Source: CAWFMO01 sp963817065 (GTDB lineage Bacteria; Actinomycetota; Thermoleophilia; Solirubrobacterales; 70-9). Taken from it: DNA of 64,000 bases. How positions within the stretch are numbered: the stretch's first letter is position 1; the number at the start of each line of letters is the position of its first letter. Location: contig CAWFMO010000001.1 of assembly GCA_963817065.1 (NCBI GenBank), forward strand, positions 1,952,437 through 2,016,436, given 5' to 3'. The notes under the pieces were generated by a model. The model was not told the DNA's origin. It saw nothing but the letters and a program-made list of their open reading frames with translations, and searched no databases. The position numbers and the translations under genes are program-made. Positions 48,696-61,167 of this stretch are shown here, one piece after another.

Positions 48696-49674
48696 ATGAA
48701 CGTTTCCACCCTCAAGACCCGGGCCGGTCATCTGGCCCGCACCGCCCTCGGGGCCGTTCTCGGCCTCGGCCTCGCCGGCGCCATCGTCTTCCAGCCCGCC
48801 CAGGCCTTCGCCCAGGCCGCCGAGGCCGCGCCCGCCGCCGTCACCGCCCGCGTCGTGCCCCAGGCCGCCGGCGCCGGCCCCGCGCTGTGGGCCATCCGCG
48901 ACGCCAACTCGACCATCTACCTGTTCGGCACCGTCCACGTGCTGCGCCCGACCACGGCCTGGGGCTCGGCCAGGGTCGACGCCGCCTTCGCCGGCGCCGA
49001 CGACATCTGGTTCGAGATCTCCAACCCCGACGATCAGGCGGCGATCATCCCCCTGATCCAGCAGCATGGCATATCGCCCGACCGCCCCCTCTCCAGCTTG
49101 CTGACGGCCGAGGAGCTGACCGACCTGAACGCCGCCGCCGCCGGCGCCGGCCTGACCGCCGCCCAGATGGACATTTTCCGCCCCTGGCTGGCCGGTCTGA
49201 CCCTTTCCGTCGCCCCGCTGATCAAGGCCGGCTACGACCCCCAGTCGGGCGTCGAACTGATCCTCAAGGCCCGCGCCGACGCGGCGGGCAAGCCGGTCCA
49301 CGGCTTCGAGACCATCGACAAACAGGTCGGCATCCTCGCCGGCATGTCGGAGGCCGACCAACTGTCCTTCCTGCGCTCGACGCTGGAGGCATACGAGGAC
49401 GCCACGGTCGAGCTGGACGCCATGGTCGAGGCCTGGGCCACGGGCGATGTCGCGACGCTGGAAAAGGTCTCGGTCGACGAGATGCGGGACAATCCCGGCC
49501 GTCTATCAGGCCCTGCTGGTCCAGCGGAACACCGACTGGGCAGGCCAGATCCAGACGCTTCTGGCGGGCTCGGGCACGGCCTTCATCGCCGTGGGCGCGG
49601 CCCATCTGGCGGGCGACGACAGCGTGCAGGAAATCCTCAAGGACCGGGGCGTCGCCGTCACCCGCGAGGAGTAG
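48696..49674 (+). CDS. TraB/GumN family protein, one frameshift
   Basis: A secreted or membrane-associated protein of about 325 residues. An N-terminal signal (GHLARTALGAVLGLGLAGAI, then VFQPAQAFAQ) precedes the TraB/GumN domain: AIRDANSTIYLFGTVHVLRP (GxxH motif), DDIWFEISNPDDQAAIIPLI, HGFETIDKQVGILAGMSEAD and GSGTAFIAVGAAHLAGDDSV (second GxxH). The paired GxxH motifs and a conserved glutamate mark the Tiki/GumN-type putative metalloprotease fold. An indel lies near 49497. It is the last gene of the membrane protein/XRE operon and ends 10 bases from the tRNA-Gly. Confidence 0.86.
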
Positions 49675-49683
49675 GGCGACGGC

Positions 49684-49757
49684 TGGAGCGGGCGGCGGGA
49701 ATCGAACCCGCACGAAAAGCTTGGGAAGCTTTCAGGCTACCACTACATCACGCCCGC
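49684..49757 (-). tRNA. tRNA-Gly (CCC)
   Basis: A 74-nt cloverleaf on the minus strand. Acceptor GCGGGCG pairs with CGCCCGC, the anticodon loop is TTCCCAA (anticodon CCC), the T arm is GCGGG-TTCGATT-CCCGC, and CCA is encoded. A CCC isoacceptor reads GGG codons. Confidence 0.92.
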
Positions 49758-49806
49758 GCAGCCGCCGCAGCCTTAGGGCCAACGGCGGATCGCTTCAAGA
49801 CGGGGC

Positions 49807-51488
<1,682 letters not shown>

Positions 51489-51570
51489 GCTGCGGCTCCG
51501 GTTGGGACGACCGGAGGGGTGGAGCCGAAAGCCGCTGGCGTCAAGCGGATGTCGAACCCATGTGGAGGGC

Positions 51571-52002
51571 ATGAAACTCTGGACCATCGGATACGAGGGC
51601 GAGCCGCAGGCCGCCGTGATCGGCCGGCTGAAGGAGGCGGGCGTGCAGGTGCTGGCCGACGTGCGCGCGGTGGCGGCGTCGCGGCGGGCCGGCTTCTCCA
51701 AGACGGTGCTTGGCTCAAGTCTGGCGGAAGCGGGGATCGAATACGTCCATCTGCGCGACCTCGGCACGCCCAAGGCCGGGCGGGACGCAGCCCGCAAGGG
51801 CCGGATCGGCGAGATGCGCGACATCTTCGCCAGCCAAATGGAAGAGCCGCCGTCGCAGCTGGCGTTCGAGCGGCTGAGGGAGATCGCCAGGGACCGGCCG
51901 ACAGCCCTGCTGTGCTTCGAGGCCGACCACGCGGGCTGCCACCGCGCGGTGCTGGCCGAACGGCTGGCGAAGGAGGACGGGTTCGAGGTGGTGAACCTCT
52001 GA
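51571..52002 (+). CDS. DUF488 family protein
   Basis: An intact 143-residue cytoplasmic protein of the DUF488 (YeaO-like) family. The blocks are MKLWTIGYEGEPQAAVIGRL, VQVLADVRAVAASRRAGFSK, YVHLRDLGTPKAGRDAARKG and TALLCFEADHAGCHRAVLAE. The C-terminal CFEADxxxCHR motif is diagnostic. Members are proposed nucleic-acid or nucleotide-binding proteins but remain unproven. ATG 51571 begins at the usual MKLWTIGYEG. It is divergent from the amidohydrolase and converges with fadJ. Confidence 0.88.
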   Translation: MKLWTIGYEGEPQAAVIGRLKEAGVQVLADVRAVAASRRAGFSKTVLGSSLAEAGIEYVHLRDLGTPKAGRDAARKGRIGEMRDIFASQMEEPPSQLAFERLREIARDRPTALLCFEADHAGCHRAVLAERLAKEDGFEVVNL

Positions 52003-52018
52003 CCCGCCCTTTAAAGGC

Positions 52019-54247
52019 CTAGGCCGCGGCCTTCTTGCCTTGGCGAAATTGCCGTAGAAGGTCTCGCCCTTGGCGGCCATGTCGCGCAGCAACTGCGGCG
52101 GCGCGAAGCGGTCGCCGTAGTTCGGCGGCCAGGCGTCGCGGCCTTGCGACGAAGGCCTGCAGCCCGGTCTGGTCGATCAGGGTGATCGGCCCGCCGGTCC
52201 AGGGCGCGAAGCCCCAGCCCAGGATGGCGCCGACATCGGCCTCGCGCGGGTCGGTCGATGACGCCCTCTTCCAAGCAGCGCGCCGACCTCGACCGCCTGG
52301 CGGTAGAGCAGGCGGGTCTTCAGCTCCTCGACCAGCCGGCGGCGTCGGAGCTCGTCGAGCCTGGTCGACCGGGAGCCAGTTCGGCCAGGCCCTTCCACAG
52401 CGTCTTGGGCGAGCCCTTGTCCGCCGGGTAGTCGTAGAAGCCCTTGCCGTTCTTGCGGCCGAGCGGCCCGCCGTCGACCATCTTCGCGACGATGTCGTCG
52501 CCGGGGCTGGGCACGTAGTCGTCGCCCAGGTCCTTGGCGGTCTGCTTGGCGATCTTGTAGGACAGGTCCAGCGCGACGTCGTCGTGCATCTCCAGCGGGC
52601 CGCGCGGCATGCCGGTCATGCGGCCGACATTGTCGATCAGGGCCGGGGCGTATGCCCTCCGACCAGCATCGCCATGCCTTCGGTCAGGAAGGTGCGAAGC
52701 AGCGCGAGGTGTAGAAGCCGCGGCTGTCGTTGACGACGATCGGCGTCTTCTTGATCTTCATGACGTAGTCGATGCGCCTTGGCCAGGGCCTCCTCGCGAG
52801 GTCTTCTCGCCCAGGATGATCTCGACCAGCATCATCTTGTCGACCGGCGAGAAGAAGTGGATGCCGATGAAGTTCTCCGGGCCGCACCGAGGCCTCGGCC
52901 AGGCCGGTGATCGGCAGGGTCGAGGTGTTGGAGCCGAACACGGCGCCGTCGGCCAGCTGGGCCTCGGCCTGCTTGGTCACCTCGGCCTTGATCTCGCGGT
53001 TCTCGAACACGGCCTCGACCACCAGGTCGGAGCCCTTCACGTGCGGCGTAGTCGGTGGTGGCGGTGATCAGGGCCGAGCATGGCGTCGGCCTTCTCCTGG
53101 GTCATCTGGCCGCGCGACACGGCGCTTCTTGAGCAGGTCCTCGACGTGGGCCTTGCCCTTGTCGGCGGCCTCCTGGGTCGCGGTCGATCAGCACGGTCTC
53201 GATGCCGGCCATGGCCTGCACATAGGCGATGCCCGCGCCCATCATGCCGGCGCCCAGCACCGCGACCTTCTTCGGACTCGGATTTCGGCACGCCGGCGGG
53301 GCGGCCGGCGCCCTTGCCGAGCTCCTGCATCGACAGGAACAGGGTGCGGATCATCGCCTTGGCCTGCGGCGTCATCAGGGTCTTGACGAAGTAGCGGGTC
53401 TCGATGCGCAGGGCCGCGTCGATCGGCACCTGCAGCGCCCTCATAGACCGCCTTCATCAGGTTGAGCTGCGGCCGGATAGTTGCCGTAGGTCTGCTTGCG
53501 CAGCATGGCGTTGCCGATGATGAAGACCTGGATGCCCGGCCGGGTGGTAGGGGCCGCCGCCGGGCATCTTGAAGTCCTTCTTGTCCCACGGCTGCGACCG
53601 GCATTGCCCTTGGCCTTGATCCAGGCCTTGGCCGCCTCGACCTCCGTCGCCCTTGGCGACGACCTCGTGGACGAAGCCCGGCGCCTAGGCCTCGTGCGGG
53701 CGGAAGGACTTGCCTTCGAGCATGGCCATCAGCGCCGCCTGCACGCCGATCAGGCGCGGCAGGCGCTGGGTGCCGCCGCCGCCGGGGAACAGGCCGACCT
53801 TGATCTCGGGCAGGCCGAGCTGGATCTTCGGGTCGTCGCCGACGACGCGGTAGTGGCAGGCCAGCGTCAGTTCCAGGCCGCCGCCCAGCGCCAGGCCGTT
53901 GATGGCCGCGGCCACCGGCTTGCCGCAGGTCTCCAGCGCGCGCAGCGCGCCGTTCAGCTCGAAGGCGGCGTCGAAGGCCTGCCTTGCAGCGAGCCGCCCG
54001 CCGCCCGGCATGCCAGCCGCCGCCGATGCTCGCCCAGGTCGGCGCCGGCGCAGAAGCCGGTGGCCTTGCCCGAGGTCAGGACCGCGCCCTTGATGGCGGC
54101 GTCGGTCTTGACGCCGTTCGACCATCTGCGGCGAGATCGGCCATGCACGCCTGAGGTCAGGGTGTTCATCGACCGGCCCGGCACGTCGAAGGTGACAGCG
54201 GCGATGCCGTCGGCGTCGACGTCGATCTTGAAGTTTTCCATGGTCAT
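52019..54247 (-). CDS. fadJ: Fatty acid oxidation multifunctional enzyme (enoyl-CoA hydratase/3-hydroxyacyl-CoA dehydrogenase), frameshifted
   Basis: This is the alpha subunit of the beta-oxidation complex, about 735 residues. The hydratase part shows IAAVTFDVPGRSMNTL, the oxyanion block FCAGADLGE, GLALGGGLELTLACHYRVVG and LGLPEIKVGLFPGGGGTQRL (catalytic glutamate). An in-frame TAG at 53685-53687 follows GKSFRPHEA. The dehydrogenase part shows KKVAVLGAGMMGAGIAYVQA, SDLVVEAVFENREIKAEVTK, GSNTSTLPITGLAEASV and FIGIHFFSPVDKMMLVEIIL. The C-terminal half is WASRPHDRHAARP-type frame noise, then ILGWGFAPWTGGPITLIDQT. More than 15 indels occur. It follows the thiolase gene by 6 bases. Confidence 0.88.
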
Positions 54248-54253
54248 CGCTCC

Positions 54254-55470
<1,217 letters not shown>

Positions 55471-55518
55471 GGGAGTCGGTCTCCAAAGAGGACGGATAGC
55501 GTGGACGCCAGAAAACCT

Positions 55519-55534
55519 ACGTTTACGTCAACGT
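55519..55534. promoter_or_regulatory. Near-palindromic operator upstream of fadA (LiuR/MerR-like half sites)
   Basis: ACGTTTACGTCAACGT equals its reverse complement at 14 of 16 positions. It resembles the sites bound by MerR-type LiuR regulators of branched-chain and fatty acyl-CoA breakdown in proteobacteria. It starts 49 bases upstream of the fadA ATG. No regulator gene lies next to it. Confidence 0.5.
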
Positions 55535-55666
55535 CAAGTTTTTTCGCAGAGCCAGGAGCTGGACCTGATTGAGTCCGCTGAAATTCAGCGGACATTGCGG
55601 ACACATCGGACTCTCGGCCCGCCGACATGAGCACCTTAACAAGACGATGCGTCGGAATTGGTCGTA

Positions 55667-56041
55667 TCAGTCGGGCGCGTGGCAGACGGCTTCGATATTG
55701 AAGCCGTCGGGATCGAAGACAAAGGCGGCGTAGTAGGTCGGGCCGTAGTTTTCGCGGGCCCCCGGCCCGCCGTTGTCGCGGCCGCCGGCGACCAGCGCGG
55801 CCTTGTAGAAGGCGTCGACCTGGGCGCGGGTTTCGGCGCGGAAGGCGACGTGATTGGCCTCGCCCGGCCGGTCCTTGTCGGCGATGACGAACTCGGGCTC
55901 CTCGACGCCGAACATGACGACGGTCGTGTCGCCGTCCTTCTCTTCGGCCACGATCCGGAAACCGAGCGGCTTGAGGGCGGCGGCGTAAAAGACGCGGGAC
56001 CGCGCGATATCGGTGACGTCGAAGGCGAGGTGGTCGATCAC
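55667..56041 (-). CDS. VOC/glyoxalase-family protein
   Basis: An intact 124-residue single VOC domain. GTG 56041 (VIDHLAFDVTDIARSRVFYA) is preferred, since the extension to 56128 lacks family residues. Blocks include AALKPLGFRIVAEEKDGDTT, NHVAFRAETRAQVDAFYKAA, LVAGGRDNGGPGARENYGPT and YYAAFVFDPDGFNIEAVCHA. These carry the paired metal/substrate residues H and E of the fold. It may be a dioxygenase or lyase-type enzyme, with unknown substrate. It is divergent from hemerythrin. Confidence 0.85.
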   Translation of the reverse strand: MIDHLAFDVTDIARSRVFYAAALKPLGFRIVAEEKDGDTTVVMFGVEEPEFVIADKDRPGEANHVAFRAETRAQVDAFYKAALVAGGRDNGGPGARENYGPTYYAAFVFDPDGFNIEAVCHAPD

Positions 56042-56222
56042 GGCGCGTCTCCCTTGCTGATCCGGGATGAACGCTAAAGACGCTGAAACGAGCCCGTTGT
56101 GTCGGTTGCCGGACGCCCGGGGAGACAATTTTCGAGAACAACTCTCAGCTAGGCCCGGCGCGGGAACGCGAGCCTTCTCCGCGTCTTATGCCGCCGACGC
56201 ACTCGTCTATCAGGAGGAAGAC

Positions 56223-56775
56223 ATGGCCCAGACCTACGAAGAAATGGACGCGATCGCGATGCTGAAGGCCGACCACCGCAAGGTGGAGGAGCTGTTCGCG
56301 GAGTTCGAAAAGGCGAGGGCGACATCGAAGAAGAAGGCGCTGGCCGAACAGATCTGCCTCGAGCTGAAGGTCCACACCAAGATCGAGGAGGAGATCTTCT
56401 ATCCGGCCTGCGAGGGCAAGATCGAGGAGGACCTGCTGAAGGAGGCCTATGTCGAGCATGACGGCGCCAAGGTGCTGATCGCCGAGATCGAGGCGGGCGG
56501 TCCGGACGACGATTTCTACGACGCCAAGGTCAAGGTGCTGTCGGAGAAGATCGAGCACCACGTCGAGGAAGAGGAGAAGCGGGTCGAGGGCATGTTCGCC
56601 CAGGCCCGCAAGGCCGGCCTCGACATGGACGCCCTGGGCGACGCCATGCGCGCCCGCAAGGCAGACCGCCATGGAGGAATTCCAGGCCGGCAAGCCGGCG
56701 GTGACCCTGACGCTGGAAGGCGACGACACGGAGAAGGCGCTGATCGACACGCCGATGGTCGACGCGCCTCGCTAA
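56223..56775 (+). CDS. Hemerythrin (HHE) domain protein, one frameshift
   Basis: A cytoplasmic non-heme di-iron protein of about 183 residues. ATG 56223 follows CAGGAGGAAGAC. The HHE helices are AIAMLKADHRKVEELFAEFE, ICLELKVHTKIEEEIFYPAC, AYVEHDGAKVLIAEIEAGGP and VLSEKIEHHVEEEEKRVEGM, with iron-binding His and Glu residues at each. The C-terminal extension reads MEEFQAGKPAVTLTLEGDDT after an indel near 56660-56665. Such proteins bind O2 or NO, or sense stress. It lies 66 bp upstream of the CAP protein. Confidence 0.88.
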
Positions 56776-56791
56776 AGCGAAGACAAGGAAC

Positions 56792-56811
56792 GGCGCGGGG
56801 GCCGGGACGCT
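56792..56811 (+). promoter_or_regulatory. Possible ECF (EcfG-type) promoter upstream of the CAP gene
   Basis: GGAAC (56787-56791) is followed after 16 bases by CGCT (56808-56811). This is one mismatch from the GGAAC-N16-CGTT general-stress promoter of alphaproteobacteria. The same form stands upstream of the acidic protein gene at 22179. Only suggestive. Confidence 0.25.
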
Positions 56812-56840
56812 ATGTCCCCGCACTTGACCGAGGAAGCTCC

Positions 56841-57437
56841 ATGCGCCGTTCCGTCCTGCTGATTTTGGCCACCCTCCTGCCGGCCTCGGCTTGCGCGGAG
56901 AGTTATGCGCCGCAGACGGCGCCGGTCCCAAGGATCGAGCCGGCGTCGCAGTCCGCGCGGGAGGTCGTGCCCATCGCGCCGCCGCGCACCTCGCGGCCCT
57001 CGGACCAGATCGAAACGCGGCTGCTTCAGGCCCACAACGGCGAGCGGAGGCGGGTCGGATCGCCGCCGCTGGCGTGGAGCGACGAACTGGAGGCCGAGGC
57101 GCGCAGCTGGGCCGAGGAATTGATCGCCACCGGCCGCTTCGCCCACGACCCGTCCATGCACGGCCACGGCGAGAATCTCTGGATGGGCTGGGGCAATCGC
57201 GTCTTCACGCCGGAGGACATGGTCGGGGACTGGATCGAGGAGAAGGCGCAGTACCGCCACGGCGTATTCCCGAACGTCAGCCGAACGCCGAACTGGACCG
57301 ACGTCGGCCACTACACCCAGCTGGTCTGGCGCGGCACGACCCATGTGGGCTGCGCCATCGCCACACGGGACGACCGGTCGATCCTGGCCTGCCGCTATGC
57401 GCCGCCGGGCAATGTCGACGGCCGCCGCGCCTACTGA
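56841..57437 (+). CDS. CAP-domain (SCP/PR-1) secreted protein
   Basis: An intact 198-residue exported protein. The signal is MRRSVLLILATLLPASACAE, in which a cysteine at residue 18 could also serve as a lipid anchor. The CAP core follows: TRLLQAHNGERRRVGSPPLA, WSDELEAEARSWAEELIATG, RFAHDPSMHGHGENLWMGWG and YTQLVWRGTTHVGCAIATRD. The conserved H, E, H and E positions of the CAP cavity are visible (in FAHDP, GENLW, DVGHYTQLVW). It binds ligands or may be involved in secretion. It is convergent with kdsD. Confidence 0.88.
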   Translation: MRRSVLLILATLLPASACAESYAPQTAPVPRIEPASQSAREVVPIAPPRTSRPSDQIETRLLQAHNGERRRVGSPPLAWSDELEAEARSWAEELIATGRFAHDPSMHGHGENLWMGWGNRVFTPEDMVGDWIEEKAQYRHGVFPNVSRTPNWTDVGHYTQLVWRGTTHVGCAIATRDDRSILACRYAPPGNVDGRRAY

Positions 57438-57446
57438 CCCCCGGCC

Positions 57447-58439
57447 CTAGCCGACGTAGCCGGCCTGCATCAGTTCGGCGATGTGGACGATGGCCATCGG
57501 CCGCTCGTCCTCGACGACCAGCAGGGTGGCGATCTTGTTCTGGGTCATCAGGTCGACCGCATCGCTCATGCGGGCGTCCGGGCCGATGACTTTGGGGCGC
57601 GGGCTCATCACGTCGGCGGCGGTGAGGCCGTTCAGGTCGCGCGAAAAGGCCCGGCGGATGTCGCCGTCGGTGACGATCCCGGCCAGCGTCCCGTCATCCG
57701 CCAACACGGCCGCGGCGCCCTTGCGGCCCTCGGTGATGGCCGAGACGACCTCGGCGAAGGTCGCCGTCAGGGGCACGGTCGCGGGAGCCGGCGGGCGGTC
57801 GCCCATCCAGTCGCGCACGCTCTGCAGACTCATGCCCAGCTTGCCGCCCGGGTGATGCAGCCCGAAGGCCTCGGCGGTGAAGCCGCGCCGGTCCATCAGC
57901 ACCATGGCCAGGGCGTCGCCCAGCGCCAGGGTCATCAGGGTCGAGGTCGTCGGGGCCAGGCCGTTGGGGCAGGCCTCGGCCACCTGGGGCATGGTCAGGC
58001 AGACGGCGGACGAGCGGCCGAGGAAGCTGTTGGGCCGCTGGGTCAGGCCGATGACGGGGATGCCCTCGCGCTGGCAATAGATCAGGGGGTCGCGCAGTTC
58101 GCGGCTTTCGCCCGAGTTGGAGATGGCCAGCAACGTAACATCCTTCCGGAGCATGCCCAGGTCGCCGTGGCTCATCTCGGCCGGATGGACGAAGAAGGCG
58201 TTGGTGCCGGTGGAGGCCAGGGTCGCGGCGATCTTGCCGCCGATATGGCCCGACTTGCCCATGCCGGTGACCACCAGATAGCCGGGGCGCGACAGGATGA
58301 TCTCGCAGGCGCGGGCGATGCTGTCGTCCAGGCCGCTCTCCAGCGCCTGGAGCGCGGCGATGTTCAGCTGGATCACCTCGCGGGCGCGGGCGGTCATGGC
58401 GTCAGGGTCTGCGGGGAGAGGTTTGGCGGCGTCGGTCAT
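57447..58439 (-). CDS. kdsD: Arabinose-5-phosphate isomerase (KpsF/GutQ)
   Basis: An intact 330-residue enzyme converting ribulose-5-P to arabinose-5-P for Kdo/LPS. ATG 58439 begins MTDAAKPLPADPDAMTARAR; an ATG 6 codons upstream is possible but less likely. The SIS domain is YLVVTGMGKSGHIGGKIAAT, ASTGTNAFFVHPAEMSHGDL and VTLLAISNSGESRELRDPLI, with KLGMSLQSVRDWM after it. Two CBS domains follow (AAAVLADDGTLAGIVTDGDI, ATLLVVEDERPMAIVHIAEL). It complements kdsB at 38.5 kb in Kdo synthesis. The adjacent, convergent CAP gene is unrelated. Confidence 0.93.
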   Translation of the reverse strand: MTDAAKPLPADPDAMTARAREVIQLNIAALQALESGLDDSIARACEIILSRPGYLVVTGMGKSGHIGGKIAATLASTGTNAFFVHPAEMSHGDLGMLRKDVTLLAISNSGESRELRDPLIYCQREGIPVIGLTQRPNSFLGRSSAVCLTMPQVAEACPNGLAPTTSTLMTLALGDALAMVLMDRRGFTAEAFGLHHPGGKLGMSLQSVRDWMGDRPPAPATVPLTATFAEVVSAITEGRKGAAAVLADDGTLAGIVTDGDIRRAFSRDLNGLTAADVMSPRPKVIGPDARMSDAVDLMTQNKIATLLVVEDERPMAIVHIAELMQAGYVG

Positions 58440-58609
58440 GGGCGGGAATTGGCCCATCCGGGCGGGATTTCACAACGGCGGCGCCCCTCGGTGCGATGCT
58501 GCGGTGCGAAGAAAAGCTTCGCCTTGCGACAACCAACCGGGTCGCGGCGCGTTTGGTCGGCATGGGGACGTCGCACCAGAACCACGCCGCACAAACGGCC
58601 GCCGCAGCC

Positions 58610-59347
58610 ATGCCGCACCTTCCGAAACCGCCCGAGCGCCTGCGCAGGCCCGCGCTGTTCCTCGATCTGGACGGCGTGCTCGCGCCGCTGGCGCCCACGC
58701 CCGACGCAGTCATCCCGGACGCACGGCGGACGGCGGTGCTGAAGTCGCTCGCCGAACGGCTCGGCGGACGGGTGGCCATCGTCAGTGGCCGGACGATCGC
58801 CGAGATCGACCGGATCGCAGAGAGCGCCGCCGCCTCGGCCTCGGGCGTTCACGGGCTGGAACGTAGGCGCGCCGACGGTTCGCTGGATCGCGCCGAGGCC
58901 GATCCTGCGGTGAAGGCGGCGCTCGCCGCCTTCCACGGCTTCGCCCGCACCCGTCCCGGCCTGATCGTCGAGGACAAGACGGTGTCCGCCGGTCTCCACT
59001 ACCGTCAGGCCCAGGGCGAGGCCGATGCAGTCGAAGCCCTGGCCGAGCGGGTGGCCGGCGAGACGGGCTTGACCCTGCAGCCCGGCAATCTGGTGGTCGA
59101 GCTCAAGACTCCGGGCACGGACAAGGGGACGGCCCTGAAAGCTTTCATGGCCGAGCCGCCATTCGCCGGCGCCGTGCCGGTCATGCTGGGCGACGATCTG
59201 ACGGACGAGCACGGGTTCGAAGCCGCCGCGGCCCTGGGCGGGTTCGGCGTGCTGGTCGGTCCGCCGCGCCAGACCGCCGCCCGCTACGGCCTGCCCGACG
59301 TGGACGCCGTTCTCGCCTGGCTGGAAGCCGTCGAGGTAGCCGCATGA
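58610..59347 (+). CDS. otsB: Trehalose-6-phosphate phosphatase
   Basis: An intact 245-residue HAD phosphatase that dephosphorylates trehalose-6-phosphate. The nucleophile motif is RPALFLDLDGVLAPLAPTPD (DxDGV), motif II is GGRVAIVSGRTIAEIDRIAE, then LIVEDKTVSAGLHYRQAQGE (lid), NLVVELKTPGTDKGTALKAF (motif III lysine) and PVMLGDDLTDEHGFEAAAAL (motif IV DD). ATG 58610 is taken because the HAD domain starts a few residues on. An ATG at 58562 would add 16 polar residues and cannot be excluded. The stop overlaps the GH15 start (ATGA). Confidence 0.9.
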   Translation: MPHLPKPPERLRRPALFLDLDGVLAPLAPTPDAVIPDARRTAVLKSLAERLGGRVAIVSGRTIAEIDRIAESAAASASGVHGLERRRADGSLDRAEADPAVKAALAAFHGFARTRPGLIVEDKTVSAGLHYRQAQGEADAVEALAERVAGETGLTLQPGNLVVELKTPGTDKGTALKAFMAEPPFAGAVPVMLGDDLTDEHGFEAAAALGGFGVLVGPPRQTAARYGLPDVDAVLAWLEAVEVAA

Positions 59348-61129
59348 CCCCGAACCTCGACCTGGCGCCCGTCGGCAACTGCTCGGTCAGCGCCCTGATC
59401 GACCGCAAGGGCCGCTATCGTCTGGGCCTGCGCGCCGCGGGTGGACGGCGATCCGGTGTTCTCGGCCCTGATGGACGGATTCGACCCGGACCACGGCTTC
59501 TGGGACATCGAGCTGGAAGGGCAGGCGACGCGTCGAACAGGCCTATGTCCGCAACACGCCTGTCCTGCGCACGGTGCTGACGGCCGCGGACGGGGCGTCG
59601 GTCGAGATCATCGACTTCGCGCCGCGCCATCCGAAACACAGCCGCACCTATCGGCCGCTGGCCTTCGGCCGGATCGTCCGGCCGCTGGGCGGGTCGCCGC
59701 GCATCCGCGTGCGCCTGCGCCCGTCGGCCGACTGGGGCGCGCGCCGGGCCGAAACGACGAACGGTTCGAACCACATCCGCTATCTGTGCACGGACGTGAC
59801 CTTCCGGCTGACCACCGACTGTCCGGTGTCCCACGTCCTCAACGAGCGGGCCTTCCGGCTGGAGCGGCCCCACGCCTTCTTCCTCGGTCCCGACGAGGGC
59901 TACGACCAGGACGTCGGCCCCGGCGTCGCCGCCGCCCTGGACCGCACCATCGCCTATTGGCAGGACTGGGTGCGCACCCTCTACCTGCCGCTCGACTGTC
60001 AGGAGGCGGTGATCCGCGCGGCGATCACGCTGAAGCTCTGCGCCTATGAGGAAACCGGCGCGATCGTCGCGGCCATGACCACCTCGGTGCCCGAGTCTCC
60101 CGAGAGCGGGCGCAACTGGGACTACCGCTACTGCTGGATCCGCGACGCCTATTACGTGGTGCGGGCGCTGAACCGTCTGGGCGCGGTCGACCTGCTGGAG
60201 AACTACCTCGGCTATCTGCGCAATCTCGTCGACGCGTCGGGGGCGGCCACGTCCAGCCGGTCTATGGCGTCGGCTGGAAGAGGACATCGACGAGCGGATC
60301 ACCGACACGGTCGCGGGCTATCGCGGCATGAGGCCGGTGCGCATCGGCAATCAGGCGCGCGAACACCTGCAGCACGACGTCTACGGCCAGATCGTCCTGC
60401 CGCTGGTCCAGGCCTTCTTCGACCAGCGGCTGCTGCGCCCGGCACGATCGACGACTTCCACGCGCTGGAGAAGGTCGGCGACCGCGCCTTCGCCATGCAC
60501 GACAGGCCGACGCCGGCCTGTGGGAGTTCCGCACCATCGCGCGGGTCCACACCTATTCGTCGGTCATGTGCTGGGCCGCCTGCGACCGGCTGGCCAAGGC
60601 GGCGGACCAATGGGGCTGGGCGAGCGTGCGGCGCCTGTGGAACGAGCGGGCGGCCATCATCCGCGAACCGGATCGAAAAGGAAGCCTTCGTCGCGGACGC
60701 AGGGCCGTTTCGCCGCCAGCTTCGGCGGCGACGAACTGGACGCCTCGCTGCTGCAGATGACGGACCTCGGCTTCCTCGACGCCGCGACGACCCGCGTCAG
60801 GTCGCCACCTTCGAGGCCATCGAGCGCGACCTGCAAGAAGGGCCCCTACCTGTTCCGCTACGTCGAGCCGGACGACTTCGGCGAGCCGGAGACGGCGTTC
60901 AACTTCTGCACCTTCTGGTTCATCGAGGCCCTGCACCTGAACGGCCGCGACGAGGAGGCGCGCGAGATTTCGAGGAGATGCTGAGCCGCCGCACCCACGC
61001 GGGCCTGCTGTCCGAGGACCTGTCGCTGGGCGACAGGGAGCTGTGGGGCAACTACCCGCAGACCTATTCGCTGGTCGGCATCATCAACTGCGCCGTGATG
61101 CTGAGCCGTTCGTGGACGACGCGCGATGA
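59344..61129 (+). CDS. Glycoside hydrolase family 15 protein (trehalase/glucoamylase-like), frameshifted
   Basis: A cytoplasmic (alpha/alpha)6-barrel hydrolase of about 595 residues. Blocks are LDLAPVGNCSVSALIDRKGR, SALMDGFDPDHGFWDIELEG, MTTSVPESPESGRNWDYRYC (with the conserved RNWDYRY), WIRDAYYVVRALNRLGAVDL and FRTIARVHTYSSVMCWAACD. Then come ASFGGDELDASLLQMTDLGF (GGxELDASLL, GH15 signature), YVEPDDFGEPETAFNFCTFW and LSLGDRELWGNYPQTYSLVG. It ends SW then DDAR with the stop at 61129, once a missing base is restored. Seven or eight indels occur. Actinobacterial GH15 enzymes include trehalases, and this one lies between otsB and otsA, so it may turn over trehalose. Confidence 0.86.
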
Positions 61130-61167
61130 ATCCGTTGCGAACCAGGCGTGCAGAATTGTTGACGGCC

